Of a stretch of DNA of 64,000 bases, positions 1 through 8,964 are shown in pieces. The notes under the pieces are model-generated. The model saw only the letters and a program-made list of their open reading frames with translations, ran no database searches and was not told where the DNA came from. The stretch is from Hymenobacter sp. YC55. GTDB taxonomy: Bacteria > Bacteroidota > Bacteroidia > Cytophagales > Hymenobacteraceae. How positions within the stretch are numbered: the stretch's first letter is position 1; every line of letters starts with the position of its first letter. Both the position numbers and the translations under genes were made by a program. Where the stretch lies: positions 868,001 to 932,000 of the forward strand of contig NZ_JARNTX010000001.1 in NCBI RefSeq assembly GCF_029433095.1. The letters are read 5' to 3'.

Positions 1-437
1 CTGCTTAGGTTCTTGGAAAGATGCAGCACCTAGCTGTTCAGCTAGTCTACTTCTCTTGCAAGTGGCAGGCACTGAGCCGTAAGCGGTAAAGCCATGCCGG
101 CTGAACAGTAGGGGAAAGGTAGATAGATGATAGACAGGCCGTATAGGCGGAAATAGACGCTTATATATAATGTATAACCTATTTTATTTTTTTCATGAAA
201 AAATATACATTAGCAACGTTCTATCAAATAGAAATATCGTTACATTTGGGACATGAACTGTGCATTTGGTGCAGTTGCGCCTAAATGCCGTCTTGGAGTT
301 GCTTTCTTGATTCCAGGATTTTGCCTTCTTCAACCTGAGTCACACCAAACGAAAACAAACTAGTTATGCCCTCTAAGATTCTCTCCTTCATTGTACACGT
401 TCCAGGCACGACACCTGGTTCTTACCCTGCTGTACCT
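1..437. other. Gene-free leading stretch
   Basis: No convincing coding frame, RNA gene or repeat is seen here. Bases from about 125 to 260 are clearly AT-richer than the surroundings, which fits a promoter/leader region for the small gene at 438, but no clean TTTG / TAnnTTTG pair was found. Confidence 0.4.
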
Positions 438-557
438 ATGGCTACTACCAAGCCCGAACGCAAGCAAGAAACGAAAGTGCAGAGCAGCGGCCACTTTACC
501 GCTATCTACGAAAACGACCGGTTTGTACGCTTCAAGTACATTCATAACGCCCAGTAA
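438..557 (+). CDS. Small basic protein, 39 aa, unknown function
   Basis: A 39-residue frame starting MATTKPERKQETK. It is rich in Lys/Arg/Glu in its first third and ends in an aromatic, beta-like stretch (FTAIYENDRFVRFKYI). The same frame is open upstream to an ATG at 366, but the leader it would encode is less protein-like, so the ATG at 438 is preferred. A GC-rich hairpin follows about 30 bases after the stop, which supports a monocistronic unit. Function not recognised. It could be a small conserved basic protein of this genus, but that is an impression from composition only. Confidence 0.45.
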   Translation: MATTKPERKQETKVQSSGHFTAIYENDRFVRFKYIHNAQ

Positions 558-588
558 AAACAGAGATAATCTGTTGCTGCAATAAGTA

Positions 589-620
589 AGCGCCGCGTCC
601 CTGTTGTGGGGTGCGGCGCT
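589..620 (+). terminator. Hairpin after the 39-aa gene
   Basis: Stem AGCGCCGC / GCGGCGCT with a 16-base loop, followed by TTGC rather than a long T-run. Plausible but weak intrinsic terminator. Confidence 0.5.
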
Positions 621-682
621 TTGCATATACGGACGCTAGCTTTTGGGCTAACTTGCAACCTAAACCCTGCGTTTAGTTGCCC

Positions 683-2755
683 ATGCTGTCTTCCCGTTTC
701 CGTGAGTTACTGTTTCTGTTTGTTTCACTGATTTCTTTGCTGGCTAGCGGCCCCTTATGGGCGCAGGCTACCGTGCCGGTGCTAGACGAAAACGGCTGGT
801 ACGGTATTGTGGCGCGCAGTAGTGGCCGCTCTTTAGAGGTGCAAGGCGGTTCGCAAGAGGCCGGCGCCCCCGTAGTGCAATGGGAATTTACCCACCCAGC
901 TTCTCAGCAATGGCGCTTTGTACGGGTAGTGCCCGGCGGCGAATACTACCGCATTGAAAACCGCCAAAGCGGTAAGTGCCTAACCGTTGATAAGCCCGAC
1001 GAAAACGCGCCTCTAGTGCAACGGCCCTTTACCGGCAGCTTTTATCAGCAGTGGAAGCTAGAGCCCGGCGGCCCTTTCGGAAGCGTGCAGCTGGTGGTAA
1101 AAGGTAATAACAATTGTGCCGCCATCATCAATGCCGATAAGTTTAATGGCACCGCGGCGGTACTGCAACGACCCCAAAACCGGGCCACGCAGCAGTGGCG
1201 GCTGTTTCAGTTGCGCCTGAACGAAGACCCCAACTTACCTGGCTTTGGAACGCCGGAGCTGTTGCCTACGCTCAACACGAGCGGCAACGAACTGCATCCT
1301 GTGCTGTCGCCGGACGGTAGCGCGCTGTATTTGTCGCGTACGCGCTATCCGGCCAACACCGAAGGCAACACCGAATCGGGCGATGCTTGGATGAGCGTTT
1401 CCTCCGACAAAGGCCGCACCTGGAGTACCCCTACGCGGGTAGATGCTCTGAATACCCCTCAGAACAACGGCGTAATGGCGGTGGTAGGACCCGAAGGCAA
1501 TTCGCTGCTGGTGCGTGGTACCTACGAGCGAGACGGCAGCTTCCGTGACGAAGGCGTTTCCGAAGTTCTTCGCTCCGGTGGCAAAGGAGTCCGGCCAGTG
1601 CCGCTCATTATTCAGAACTACTACTCAGCCGGCCCGTCCACTACCTTCTTTATGACGCCCGACAAGAAGGTGCTGCTGCTCTCGCTGGAGCGCGGCGACA
1701 CGCAGGGCGGCAACGACTTGTACCTAAGCACTCCAACGACTAACGGGGGCTGGAGTGAGCCGCGCAGCTTGGGCAGCGTCGTTAATTCGCCGGGGTTTGA
1801 ATTTGCTCCTTGGCTGTCGCCCGACAACAAGACCTTGTATTTCAGTTCCTACGGCCACGCCGGCTACGGCAGCGCCGATATTTTCGTGAGTACTCGCCTC
1901 GACGACACCTGGACGCAGTGGAGTGAGCCGCGCAACCTCGGCAACCAGCTCAACGGGCCTGGTTTCGACGCCTATTTTACGCTTACACCCGATGGCAAGC
2001 AGGCCTACTATGCGTCAGCTCGCACCGCCAACGGTCCCGCCGACATTTTCCGCACGGCAACCAACGTGCAACGTACCGTAGCCCCTCCCGACTCTGCGGC
2101 CCCTGTAGTTGCAACGCCTGTGGCGCCTCCCGTGCCGGCTACAGTGGTACCTCGCACCTTGCTTACCGGCCGCGTGCTGAATGCAAAAACCAAGCAACCC
2201 CTGGCCGCCGAAGTCAAGATTGTTCGACTAGACAACAACCTGGTTTTCAACGCTACCGCCCGAAGCCTGCCCGGTACCGGCTCGTATCAGTTCACGCTGC
2301 CGCCCGGCCGCTACCAAGTGCTCGGCAGTAGTGCCACGTTCCTGAATGCCACCGATACCGTGAGCATGACCGGTTCCCGTACGCTCGATTTGCTGTTGGT
2401 GCCGGCCGCGGTTGGCTCCAGCTTGGAACTGCCTACCTTGATTTTTGCGCAAGGCAAGTTCACGCTGCTGCCCGCATCCTATGCCGAGCTGAACCGTTTG
2501 GCCCGTACCCTCGCCGACAACCCCACGGTGAACATCCGCCTGGAAGGCCACACCGACAACCAAGGGCCTGCTCACCTCAACCAAAAGCTGTCCGAGGATA
2601 GAGTGGGGGAGGTACGGCGGTATTTAATTATGCGGGGCGTGCCGGAAAACCGTATTAGCGTAGTAGGCTACGGCGGTACTCACCCCCGGGCCAGCAACGA
2701 GAAAGAAGAAACCCGTAAGCTTAACCGTCGCGTCGAGTTTACCATTGTCAAGTAG
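683..2755 (+). CDS. Secreted OmpA-family protein with ricin-type lectin and PD40 propeller domains
   Basis: About 690 aa. An N-terminal signal peptide (hydrophobic core ending near PLWAQ) is followed by a ricin-type beta-trefoil around residues 35-185, with three QxW signatures (QQWRF, QQWKL, QQWRL). Next come PD40/WD40-like propeller strands around 200-460 (repeated SPDG/SPDN..LYFS motifs), a proline/alanine linker, a carboxypeptidase-regulatory-like beta domain (LTGRVLNAKTKQPL), and a C-terminal OmpA domain with the peptidoglycan-binding signature LEGHTDNQG..LNQKLSEDR. The OmpA end should anchor the protein to peptidoglycan in the periplasm while the lectin binds sugar. The ATG at 683 is chosen; a TTG two codons upstream is also in frame. 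Single gene; natural ligand unknown. Confidence 0.85.
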   Translation: MLSSRFRELLFLFVSLISLLASGPLWAQATVPVLDENGWYGIVARSSGRSLEVQGGSQEAGAPVVQWEFTHPASQQWRFVRVVPGGEYYRIENRQSGKCLTVDKPDENAPLVQRPFTGSFYQQWKLEPGGPFGSVQLVVKGNNNCAAIINADKFNGTAAVLQRPQNRATQQWRLFQLRLNEDPNLPGFGTPELLPTLNTSGNELHPVLSPDGSALYLSRTRYPANTEGNTESGDAWMSVSSDKGRTWSTPTRVDALNTPQNNGVMAVVGPEGNSLLVRGTYERDGSFRDEGVSEVLRSGGKGVRPVPLIIQNYYSAGPSTTFFMTPDKKVLLLSLERGDTQGGNDLYLSTPTTNGGWSEPRSLGSVVNSPGFEFAPWLSPDNKTLYFSSYGHAGYGSADIFVSTRLDDTWTQWSEPRNLGNQLNGPGFDAYFTLTPDGKQAYYASARTANGPADIFRTATNVQRTVAPPDSAAPVVATPVAPPVPATVVPRTLLTGRVLNAKTKQPLAAEVKIVRLDNNLVFNATARSLPGTGSYQFTLPPGRYQVLGSSATFLNATDTVSMTGSRTLDLLLVPAAVGSSLELPTLIFAQGKFTLLPASYAELNRLARTLADNPTVNIRLEGHTDNQGPAHLNQKLSEDRVGEVRRYLIMRGVPENRISVVGYGGTHPRASNEKEETRKLNRRVEFTIVK

Positions 2756-2867
2756 GTAAGTTGATGGTTGGTGCTGCTCAACCTTAGACTTCTACATGGG
2801 AGGCCCCAATCGGAGCTTATTAACAGTGAGCAATCAGCATTCAACAACCAGCAATTAATCATTAGCC

Positions 2868-3779
2868 ATGCTTGCCACCATTCTGCGTCAGCTCGATTTA
2901 CCTAATCTGCCGTCGGCGTCCGGGGTAGAAATTGTAGGCGACACGGTGTACATCATCGGCGACGACTCGCCTTACCTGTATCGGTTTACGGCCACCGACT
3001 TGGTACCCGGCAAGCCGCTGACTCTATTTGAAACCGCGCATTTCAGCTCCGGCCGCATAGACAAAGCCATCAAGGCCGACCTGGAATGCCTCACAACGCT
3101 CACCACTGCTACCGGCGAAATGGGGTTGCTGGTGTGCGGTTCGGGGGCCACAGCAGCGCGGGAAAACGGCTTTTGGGTGCCACTTTCCCCCACGCAAGGA
3201 GAGGCGGCCACTGTGCACCCCGTGTCGTTAAGTGGCTTGTATGCGCAACTGCGTACCCTACTGCCCGCCGGTGCTACCCTCAACTTAGAGGCGGCCGCCG
3301 CTACCGACACTGAGCTGCTGTTGTTCCAGCGTACGGTTGGTTCAACGGCCGGCAATTTAGTATTCAGAATGCCCTTGGCCGCAACGCTCGACTTTCTGCA
3401 TCACCGCTCCACACAATTACCCACGGTGCGGCCACAGTTTTTTCAACTGCCCAACATCAAGGGCAAACCAGCCGGTTTCTCGGGTGCCTGCACCTATGAA
3501 GACAAGTTGTTTATAACGGCCTCCGTGGAAGATACCGCCGATGCCATTCTGGACGGTGAGGTGTTAGGGAGCTTTGTTGGCTTGCTCGACCTCGACCAGC
3601 CCGCCAACAAGCCAGTTTCCTTTGCGCAACTGCAACTTGCCGGCGGCAAACCCTACACCGGGAAAGTGGAAAGCGTAGCTATCCGGCGGCGTTTGGCGCC
3701 CGGTCGCTACGAACTGCTTCTCGTCACCGACGACGACCAAGGCGGCTCTACGGCGGTACTGGTAGAAGTGACGGTGTGA
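2868..3779 (+). CDS. Uncharacterised propeller-like protein (DUF6929-like)
   Basis: 303 aa with no signal peptide or membrane segment, so probably cytoplasmic. The sequence alternates short beta-type strands (VYIIGDDSPYLYRF, ELLLVTDDDQGG) in the way of a small beta-propeller; I believe it belongs to the Bacteroidetes family called DUF6929, but this is from memory of its appearance. It is 112 bp downstream of the OmpA-type gene on the same strand and convergent with the membrane protein at 3810. No catalytic motif is visible, so no function is assigned. Confidence 0.6.
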   Translation: MLATILRQLDLPNLPSASGVEIVGDTVYIIGDDSPYLYRFTATDLVPGKPLTLFETAHFSSGRIDKAIKADLECLTTLTTATGEMGLLVCGSGATAARENGFWVPLSPTQGEAATVHPVSLSGLYAQLRTLLPAGATLNLEAAAATDTELLLFQRTVGSTAGNLVFRMPLAATLDFLHHRSTQLPTVRPQFFQLPNIKGKPAGFSGACTYEDKLFITASVEDTADAILDGEVLGSFVGLLDLDQPANKPVSFAQLQLAGGKPYTGKVESVAIRRRLAPGRYELLLVTDDDQGGSTAVLVEVTV

Positions 3780-3809
3780 GTTGCTGCTTAACAGCCAACT
3801 GCTAGAGTT

Positions 3810-4874
3810 TTATTTTGCTTTGGCGCGGCGCCAAATAAAGCCATCCAGCACATAATGTGTCATTTGGGGGAGGGCTAATAGAGGCACGAGCAGGGTCAGT
3901 AGCAGCGGGGTGCTGGCTACGGATGGTAGGCCTTGGAACCATTGGAACACCGTGCCATGCTCACGCCACACGAGGCCGTCCCAAAAGCCTTCTTCGGCAT
4001 ATGCCAAGCCGAATAAGACACCCAAGAACAGCAACCAGCCGTAGCGGCCCGTCCACCAATACCCTATCCGGGCGGCAGAATGCGCGGTGGAGGTAGGCTG
4101 ACTGGTCGTCCATACCAAAGCCAAATAAGGAATGCCGTGTGCTACCACGTTGAGCAGGGTAAATGCCAGGTCGCCGTTGAATTGCACAATGCCGAAATAC
4201 CACGATACCAACGTGCCTACCATCAACAGATTACGGGGCAGATTGAAAGTGTGAGTGCGCCGCCATAGCTTCGTTTCCTTGAGTAGGTAGGCGCCAATTA
4301 ACCCAACATACACCACCGTGGCTACTAGTCGGCCGAGGGGGAAGTCGTGCTGTACAAAGTCGCCAGCAATAAACCAATTGAAGTTGCGCGGCGGCGAAAG
4401 ATGCCAGTACAGCAGTGGGTAGAGCGTGGAGTAATAAATCAGCAGGGTGTCAAGGGTGCGGGCGCCGGAACTGGAGGCTTCGTGGCGGGAGTACAAGCGC
4501 AGGAATCCATATTGCTGTCGGATGAAATGGAAAACCGCCAGATACGCGAGCACCCGCCAAAACAGCAGGTTTCCAGCGTAGTGCAGCGCCACACCCGTTG
4601 CGTAGCAGACCAGCGGCACCAACCACAGTAGCTGCCGAAACTGGCGCCGACGCGCCGGGTCGAAGTACGTGCGGAACAGCGTGCTGTACACGTGCGCCAC
4701 ATCAATCAGTACGACTAGAATCACCCATCCCCAAAGCGGCATTTGGGACGTAGTACGAAACTGCGCCGGTAGGGCCAACACCACCAGCAGCGCCAAGAAC
4801 GGCGGCAACAGGATAAACGCCCCATCGAAGCGGGCAGAACGAATCCAAGGCTGAGTGGAGTGAGAAAGATGCAC
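3810..4874 (-). CDS. Multi-pass membrane protein, unknown function
   Basis: 354 aa with about nine or ten hydrophobic segments (for example FILLPPFLALLVVLAL, WGWVILVVLIDVAHVY, LLVPLLALPQMTHYVLDGF). Histidines sit near membrane ends (IDVAHVYSTLFRTY, FHFIRQQYGF, VVAHGIPYLALVW, MTHYVLDGFIW), a pattern seen in heme- or quinone-linked membrane proteins, but no family was recognised. The C-terminus is basic and cytoplasm-like. The gene is convergent with the one ending at 3779 and downstream of the FAD gene at 5062 on the same strand, with hairpins in between, so probably a separate unit. Confidence 0.65.
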   Translation of the reverse strand: MHLSHSTQPWIRSARFDGAFILLPPFLALLVVLALPAQFRTTSQMPLWGWVILVVLIDVAHVYSTLFRTYFDPARRRQFRQLLWLVPLVCYATGVALHYAGNLLFWRVLAYLAVFHFIRQQYGFLRLYSRHEASSSGARTLDTLLIYYSTLYPLLYWHLSPPRNFNWFIAGDFVQHDFPLGRLVATVVYVGLIGAYLLKETKLWRRTHTFNLPRNLLMVGTLVSWYFGIVQFNGDLAFTLLNVVAHGIPYLALVWTTSQPTSTAHSAARIGYWWTGRYGWLLFLGVLFGLAYAEEGFWDGLVWREHGTVFQWFQGLPSVASTPLLLTLLVPLLALPQMTHYVLDGFIWRRAKAK

Positions 4875-4920
4875 GAAAACTAATTGCTAAGTGGGTAGAT
4901 AGCTAAAGCTGATAGACCGA

Positions 4921-4945
4921 CCGGCTTCTATGCCGTAGAAGCCGG
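4921..4945 (-). terminator. Perfect hairpin between two minus-strand genes
   Basis: CCGGCTTCTA / TAGAAGCCGG with a five-base loop. It lies downstream of the FAD oxidoreductase gene (ending at 5062) on the minus strand. No T-run follows, so it may act with the adjacent palindrome at 4971-5046. Confidence 0.4.
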
Positions 4946-4970
4946 CCTAGAGAATATTTAAACAATGGCT

Positions 4971-5046
4971 GTCATTCCGACGCAGGAGGAATCTGAGTAT
5001 AAATCGTCGGAATAAATAATTCAGATTCCTCCTGCGTCAGAATGAC
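4971..5046. repeat. Dispersed-type palindrome (GTCATTCCGACGCAGG family)
   Basis: Arms of 26 bases (4971-4996 and 5021-5046), inverted copies of each other with one mismatch, starting GTCATTC and containing GACGCAGGAGGAATCTGA. The ends GTCAT / ATGAC match the ends of the two other palindromes at 10879 and 13202, suggesting a related class of intergenic repeats that can fold into long hairpins. Confidence 0.75.
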
Positions 5047-5061
5047 AAGGATGCTTGCCAG

Positions 5062-6762
5062 CTACAATACAGCCAGCATTTCGTGGGCCGCCCGTATGCC
5101 TTGATAAAATCCTTCCTCGAAGATAGAAATACCGCTGAGGTCGGTGTGGGCGAAGAAGACCTTGTTGCGCCAGGGCTGAGCCGCTGCCGCTCGGCCCCGG
5201 CCCCACAAGTAGCCAGGCGTGGGGGCCACCATGCCGTGGCCCCACACCCACACATCAACCCGCCGAACGTGGTGCGTAACGCCCGGATGCATAATTTCCA
5301 ACTCCGCGAGCAGGCGTTTTACCCACTCATCGTAGCTGGTTTGGTACGCGCGGCGCCGGGCAGCTTCGGGTAGTTCGTCGCACAGTGGCCAGTACATAGT
5401 AATCACCTTAGCCCCGTCGGAGCGTAGGCTTAGGTTCTGGTGATTGGCATTCACGTAGCCTACCGACGTGCTGCCGTAGCGCACATTGTCCCAACAAAGC
5501 GGCTGGCCGGGGCCCTGCGGCAGACCATCTACGGTCAGATTCGCCACCACCCACGGCGCATGATAAGGCGTCAGGAGGGAGCTTGGAGCATCGGCTAGGC
5601 CGGCTAGCAACCGTTGCGTAACAAACTGCGGCGTAGCCAGCAGCACCTGCCGTGCCTCCACGCGCACGGTTTGATGGGCGGCTACGTCATACGCTAGCAC
5701 ATCTACTCCCGTAGCGGTTTCGCGCAGCTGATAGGCCACCATACCCGTGCTGATGGGGGCGGCAGCCTGTTGGCGTAATTGCTCGATCAGAAAGTTGTTG
5801 CCTTGGGGCCAGGTCAGGACATCAGAAGCGCTGGCGTTATGGGCGCGCCCTTTGCGGGCAGCAAAGTAGTGCAGCCCTGCCCACGCTGATACTGCGGCGG
5901 CAGGTGCGCCGTAGTCGTCGCGGCAGCCGTAGTCGAGGTACCAGCGCAAGTAGGGCGAAACGTAGCCGTGCTGCGTGAGGTAATCGGCAAAGGAAATGGT
6001 GTCGAGTTGGCGGTAAGTGGAGTCAGCGGAAGAATGATCTAAGGGAATCGCAAACACCTCTTTACCATCCTGACCGCGGGCTTGCTTTAGCTCCTCGATT
6101 AGCTTGAAAAACCGAGCTATTTCGGCGCGGTCGGCGGCTGGTACGCCGGCATCGGGCACCAAACCCTGCTGCCAATGCCCGTGGATGCTGAGGCGCTCTT
6201 CGGGGTCGTGACAGAGATAGTACTCGTTGTAAATAGGCAAGCTGGTATCCGCCGCAAACCCGGTTATCACCTCTGCTTCCCGTAGAAAAGCAATAAGCTT
6301 GCTATTGCGGGAGTCCGGAACAGGAAGGTAATGGGCGCCCCACGGGTAAGCAGAAACTTGGTTTTGACCCGAGGATGCATTGCCACCCACCCGCTCGTCT
6401 AGTTCGAGTAGCAGCGTGTTAGTTTGACCTTTCTGGTGCAGTTCGCGCCGTGCGGCTAGCCCGGCCACGCCCCCACCAATAATCAATACCTCGGTGCGTA
6501 CAGTACGGGTAGGCGGCGGCAATTTCTCGGGTTGACGCAGCAAATGGCCGGTGGCGTGGTTCGCACCGTGCAGCGCCCCCTGAATATGGGCCCGCATCGT
6601 ACCCGGCGCACACGATTCGAGCAAGCCGGTAGGGGCCAGCAGCACCCCGGCTACGCCTAGGCCAGCCCGTTGTAGAAACGTGCGCCGCGGGACTTCACCC
6701 CCTAGCCCCCTTTCTTGAGGAGAGGGGGGGCTAGCTTGTCGTTTTTGAGCTCTAAAAGCCAT
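5062..6762 (-). CDS. FAD-dependent amine-oxidase-type oxidoreductase, probably exported by Tat
   Basis: 566 aa. Near residue 25 there is a twin-arginine motif (PRRTFLQ) followed by a hydrophobic stretch (GLGVAGVLLAPTGLL) and a cysteine (ESCAPG), which fits Tat export, perhaps as a lipoprotein. Then comes a Rossmann FAD-binding motif (VLIIGGGVAGLAARREL, about residues 90-110) with the ELDERVGGNASS continuation seen in amine oxidases and NAD(P)-binding Rossmann oxidases. Substrate unknown. The first 24 residues before the Arg pair encode a low-complexity SPPSPQERGLGGEV segment that comes from an intergenic-type palindrome (6702-6734). The start at 6762 is the only ATG upstream of the Tat motif. 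Confidence 0.8.
   Translation of the reverse strand: MAFRAQKRQASPPSPQERGLGGEVPRRTFLQRAGLGVAGVLLAPTGLLESCAPGTMRAHIQGALHGANHATGHLLRQPEKLPPPTRTVRTEVLIIGGGVAGLAARRELHQKGQTNTLLLELDERVGGNASSGQNQVSAYPWGAHYLPVPDSRNSKLIAFLREAEVITGFAADTSLPIYNEYYLCHDPEERLSIHGHWQQGLVPDAGVPAADRAEIARFFKLIEELKQARGQDGKEVFAIPLDHSSADSTYRQLDTISFADYLTQHGYVSPYLRWYLDYGCRDDYGAPAAAVSAWAGLHYFAARKGRAHNASASDVLTWPQGNNFLIEQLRQQAAAPISTGMVAYQLRETATGVDVLAYDVAAHQTVRVEARQVLLATPQFVTQRLLAGLADAPSSLLTPYHAPWVVANLTVDGLPQGPGQPLCWDNVRYGSTSVGYVNANHQNLSLRSDGAKVITMYWPLCDELPEAARRRAYQTSYDEWVKRLLAELEIMHPGVTHHVRRVDVWVWGHGMVAPTPGYLWGRGRAAAAQPWRNKVFFAHTDLSGISIFEEGFYQGIRAAHEMLAVL
6702..6734. repeat. Palindromic repeat inside the 5' end of the FAD oxidoreductase gene
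   Basis: CTAGCCCCC and GGGGGCTAG arms around a TTTCTTGAGGAGAGG centre. It is translated in frame as the PSPQERGLGG segment just before the Tat motif. The CTCCTC/GAGGAG palindrome is of a kind normally found between genes. Confidence 0.6.
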
Positions 6763-6826
6763 GCTGAACTGGTATAGAACACTGCGCCCTTTGCGGGGCT
6801 AAAACACGTTGAATGATAGGTGAGTA

Positions 6827-8416
6827 TCAGTGTGAGTAAGGTCCCCAATCTTCCTCGAAGTACCGTACTAGGGCCTGGTTGTTTAGCTGGTTGATTTCCG
6901 TTGGCACTTCAGCCATATCGGGCGGGAAGTAAAGCATTTGGCGCAGGGTGGCGGGCGTCAGGAAGCGCAGGCCGGTGGGCAACGGGCTAGCATCGGGGCG
7001 CCAATGGGGGTTGCGGCCCGCCAGTACGTAGCCCCATTCCCCAAAAGAGGGCACGTAGCAATGGTAGGGAATGGTATGGAAACCCGCCGCGGCCAGCGTA
7101 TGCGCCACGCACCAAAACGATTGCCGCGCCACGTAAGGCGAGGTGCTTTGCACTACCACCCGGCCACCAGGCGCCAGCCGCTGTTCCAGTGCCCGGTAGA
7201 AAGCGGTGCTGTACAGCTTGCCAATCGAGTAGTTGCCGGGGTCGGGAAAGTCCACCACAATACCGTCGTAGTGAGCGGTATCCTGCCGAATCCACTGGTA
7301 AGCGTCGCCGTTGACAACTTCCACTTTAGGGTCGAGCAAAGCGCGCTGATTGAGCTGCGCCAAGATTTCGTTGCGCTGGAATAGCTGCGTCATGCCCGGG
7401 TCGAGGTCGACGAGGCGGATTTGTTGGAGGCGCGGATACTTTAGCAACTCCCGCACGGCCAGGCCGTCGCCGCCGCCTAGCACCAAGATACGGCGGGCGT
7501 TGGGTAAGCCTTGCAGCAGCGGGTGCACCAGCGCCTCGTGGTAGCGGTATTCGTCTTGGGAGCTGAATTGTAGGTTGCCGTTGAGGAACAGGCGCAGCTC
7601 ACGGTTATTCTTGGTGAGTACCAGCCGCTGGTACACGGTGCTCTTGCTGTAAATCACCTGGTCCTGGAAAGCCAGGGTTTCGGTATAGCTCTGGATACGC
7701 TCGGAATACGCGAAGGTGACGCCCAAAGCCAGCAGCGCCACCAACAGCCCACCCGCAAAGCCCCGTCGGTACGGCCGCGTTTCGCGGAACCGAAACAGCG
7801 CCACGCCCGCCACTACCACGTTCAGCGCGCCAAATAGCAACGAGGTCCGCATCAACCCCAGCTGCGGCACCAGCACCAGCGGAAAAATCAGCGAGGCCAG
7901 CAGCGCCCCGATGTAGTCGAAAGTGAAAACCCGCGACACCAAGTCTTTAAACTCGTAGCGGTTCTCCAGAATCCGCATCAGCAGCGGAATTTCCAGGCCC
8001 ACCAATATCCCGGTAAAGCCTACCAGCGTGTACAAAATCAAGCGGAACGACGTGACGTACTCGAACAGCACGAACAGCAGTGGCGCCGAAAAGCCACCCA
8101 CCAGCCCCACCAATATCTCCAACCGGATAAACCACTTCAGCAACGACCCGCCCAAGTAGCGCGACAGCCACGACCCAATGCCCATCGAAAACAAATAGGC
8201 CCCGATGATGGTGGAAAACTGCGTGACCGAGTCGCCGAGTAGATACGAGGCCAGGGTGCCGGCAATCAACTCGTAAATCAGGCCGCACGTAGCAATGACG
8301 AACACGGAGCCCAACAACAGCGCCGCTTGGCTTTCCGCAGCGGTTGGCCGGGCTGGCGCGCCCGAAGCCGCGGCAGCGGTTTTGCGCCCGGTGCGGCGTA
8401 CCGGCTCCTTAACCAT
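6827..8416 (-). CDS. speE: Membrane-bound polyamine aminopropyltransferase (spermidine synthase-like)
   Basis: 529 aa, much longer than soluble SpeE (about 280 aa). The N-terminal 230 residues form seven or so membrane helices (for example LVGFTGILVGLEIPLLM). The C-terminal half is a spermidine synthase fold with the SAM/decarboxylated-SAM-binding motif ILVLGGGDGLAVRELLKY, an acidic LVDLDPGM strand, a VVNGDAYQWI motif and YDGIVVDFPDPGN with the catalytic acidic residue. Expected activity: transfer of aminopropyl from decarboxylated SAM to a diamine at the membrane. It is the last gene of a minus-strand cluster with DUF350, DUF4178 and SpeD-like genes and overlaps the DUF350 gene by 8 bp, so the cluster is probably one transcript that makes and uses decarboxylated SAM. 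Confidence 0.85.
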   Translation of the reverse strand: MVKEPVRRTGRKTAAAASGAPARPTAAESQAALLLGSVFVIATCGLIYELIAGTLASYLLGDSVTQFSTIIGAYLFSMGIGSWLSRYLGGSLLKWFIRLEILVGLVGGFSAPLLFVLFEYVTSFRLILYTLVGFTGILVGLEIPLLMRILENRYEFKDLVSRVFTFDYIGALLASLIFPLVLVPQLGLMRTSLLFGALNVVVAGVALFRFRETRPYRRGFAGGLLVALLALGVTFAYSERIQSYTETLAFQDQVIYSKSTVYQRLVLTKNNRELRLFLNGNLQFSSQDEYRYHEALVHPLLQGLPNARRILVLGGGDGLAVRELLKYPRLQQIRLVDLDPGMTQLFQRNEILAQLNQRALLDPKVEVVNGDAYQWIRQDTAHYDGIVVDFPDPGNYSIGKLYSTAFYRALEQRLAPGGRVVVQSTSPYVARQSFWCVAHTLAAAGFHTIPYHCYVPSFGEWGYVLAGRNPHWRPDASPLPTGLRFLTPATLRQMLYFPPDMAEVPTEINQLNNQALVRYFEEDWGPYSH

Positions 8417-8624
8417 GAATAGCCGCGCTGATTATCAGAGCCACGGCAATCATGAAAGCCGCGCTTACCAACGCAAAAGCGTTGTTATGCTCCTCCATGA
8501 TTTCCTTGCGCAGCGTACCTGGCGTAAACTTTTCGAAGAGATAAAAGCTGATAACAAGAATAATAATGCCTAAAACCGAGTAGATAACGGAAGCAGCAAT
8601 AAGCTTGAAGTTGAGGTATTCCAT
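8409..8624 (-). CDS. DUF350 small membrane protein
   Basis: 71 aa with two hydrophobic helices (VIYSVLGIIILVISFYLF and AFALVSAAFMIAVALIISAAIHG) separated by an acidic/basic loop with EEHNNA, characteristic of DUF350 (the family of E. coli YjfL). Such proteins occur beside polyamine-type and membrane-stress genes. Its stop overlaps the start of the spermidine synthase gene. Role unknown; probably a membrane component of the same pathway. Confidence 0.75.
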   Translation of the reverse strand: MEYLNFKLIAASVIYSVLGIIILVISFYLFEKFTPGTLRKEIMEEHNNAFALVSAAFMIAVALIISAAIHG

Positions 8625-8749
8625 AGAGGTGAAGTGGTGAGGTAGTGAAATTGTGATTCAGCAGCTTGATAGCTTCCTGGACAGGCTATTCAATTTGTGC
8701 CAGTAATATGATTTGGATAGCCGACTCAGTAAGTTGTAAAGTCACCATC

Positions 8750-8938
8750 TCACTTATGAAAGAAGCGAGCATGGCCACCAGAGCCATGGCTGCCGTTGCC
8801 ATTAAGCGTCTCGGTATATTCGTTGTCGTCGCCGAGGAAGCGTATGCCTCGTAAGCCAGCCCATACAAACGTGCCGTAAGCCAGGGCGGCGGCCAAGACA
8901 TAGTAACGAATACTGCTTAATTCACGCAGGAATTTCAT
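8750..8938 (-). CDS. Small single-pass membrane protein in the polyamine/DUF4178 cluster
   Basis: 62 aa: one hydrophobic segment (YYVLAAALAYGTFVWAGL) followed by a polar tail rich in Asn, Gly and His (ETLNGNGSHGSGGHARFFHK). It starts with ATG 26 bp downstream of the DUF4178 frame and lies upstream of the DUF350 gene. Gene context rather than recognisable homology supports it. The His-rich tail could bind metal, but that is speculation. Confidence 0.6.
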   Translation of the reverse strand: MKFLRELSSIRYYVLAAALAYGTFVWAGLRGIRFLGDDNEYTETLNGNGSHGSGGHARFFHK

Positions 8939-8964
8939 GCGAAAGGGTGGTAAAAGGAGGATAG

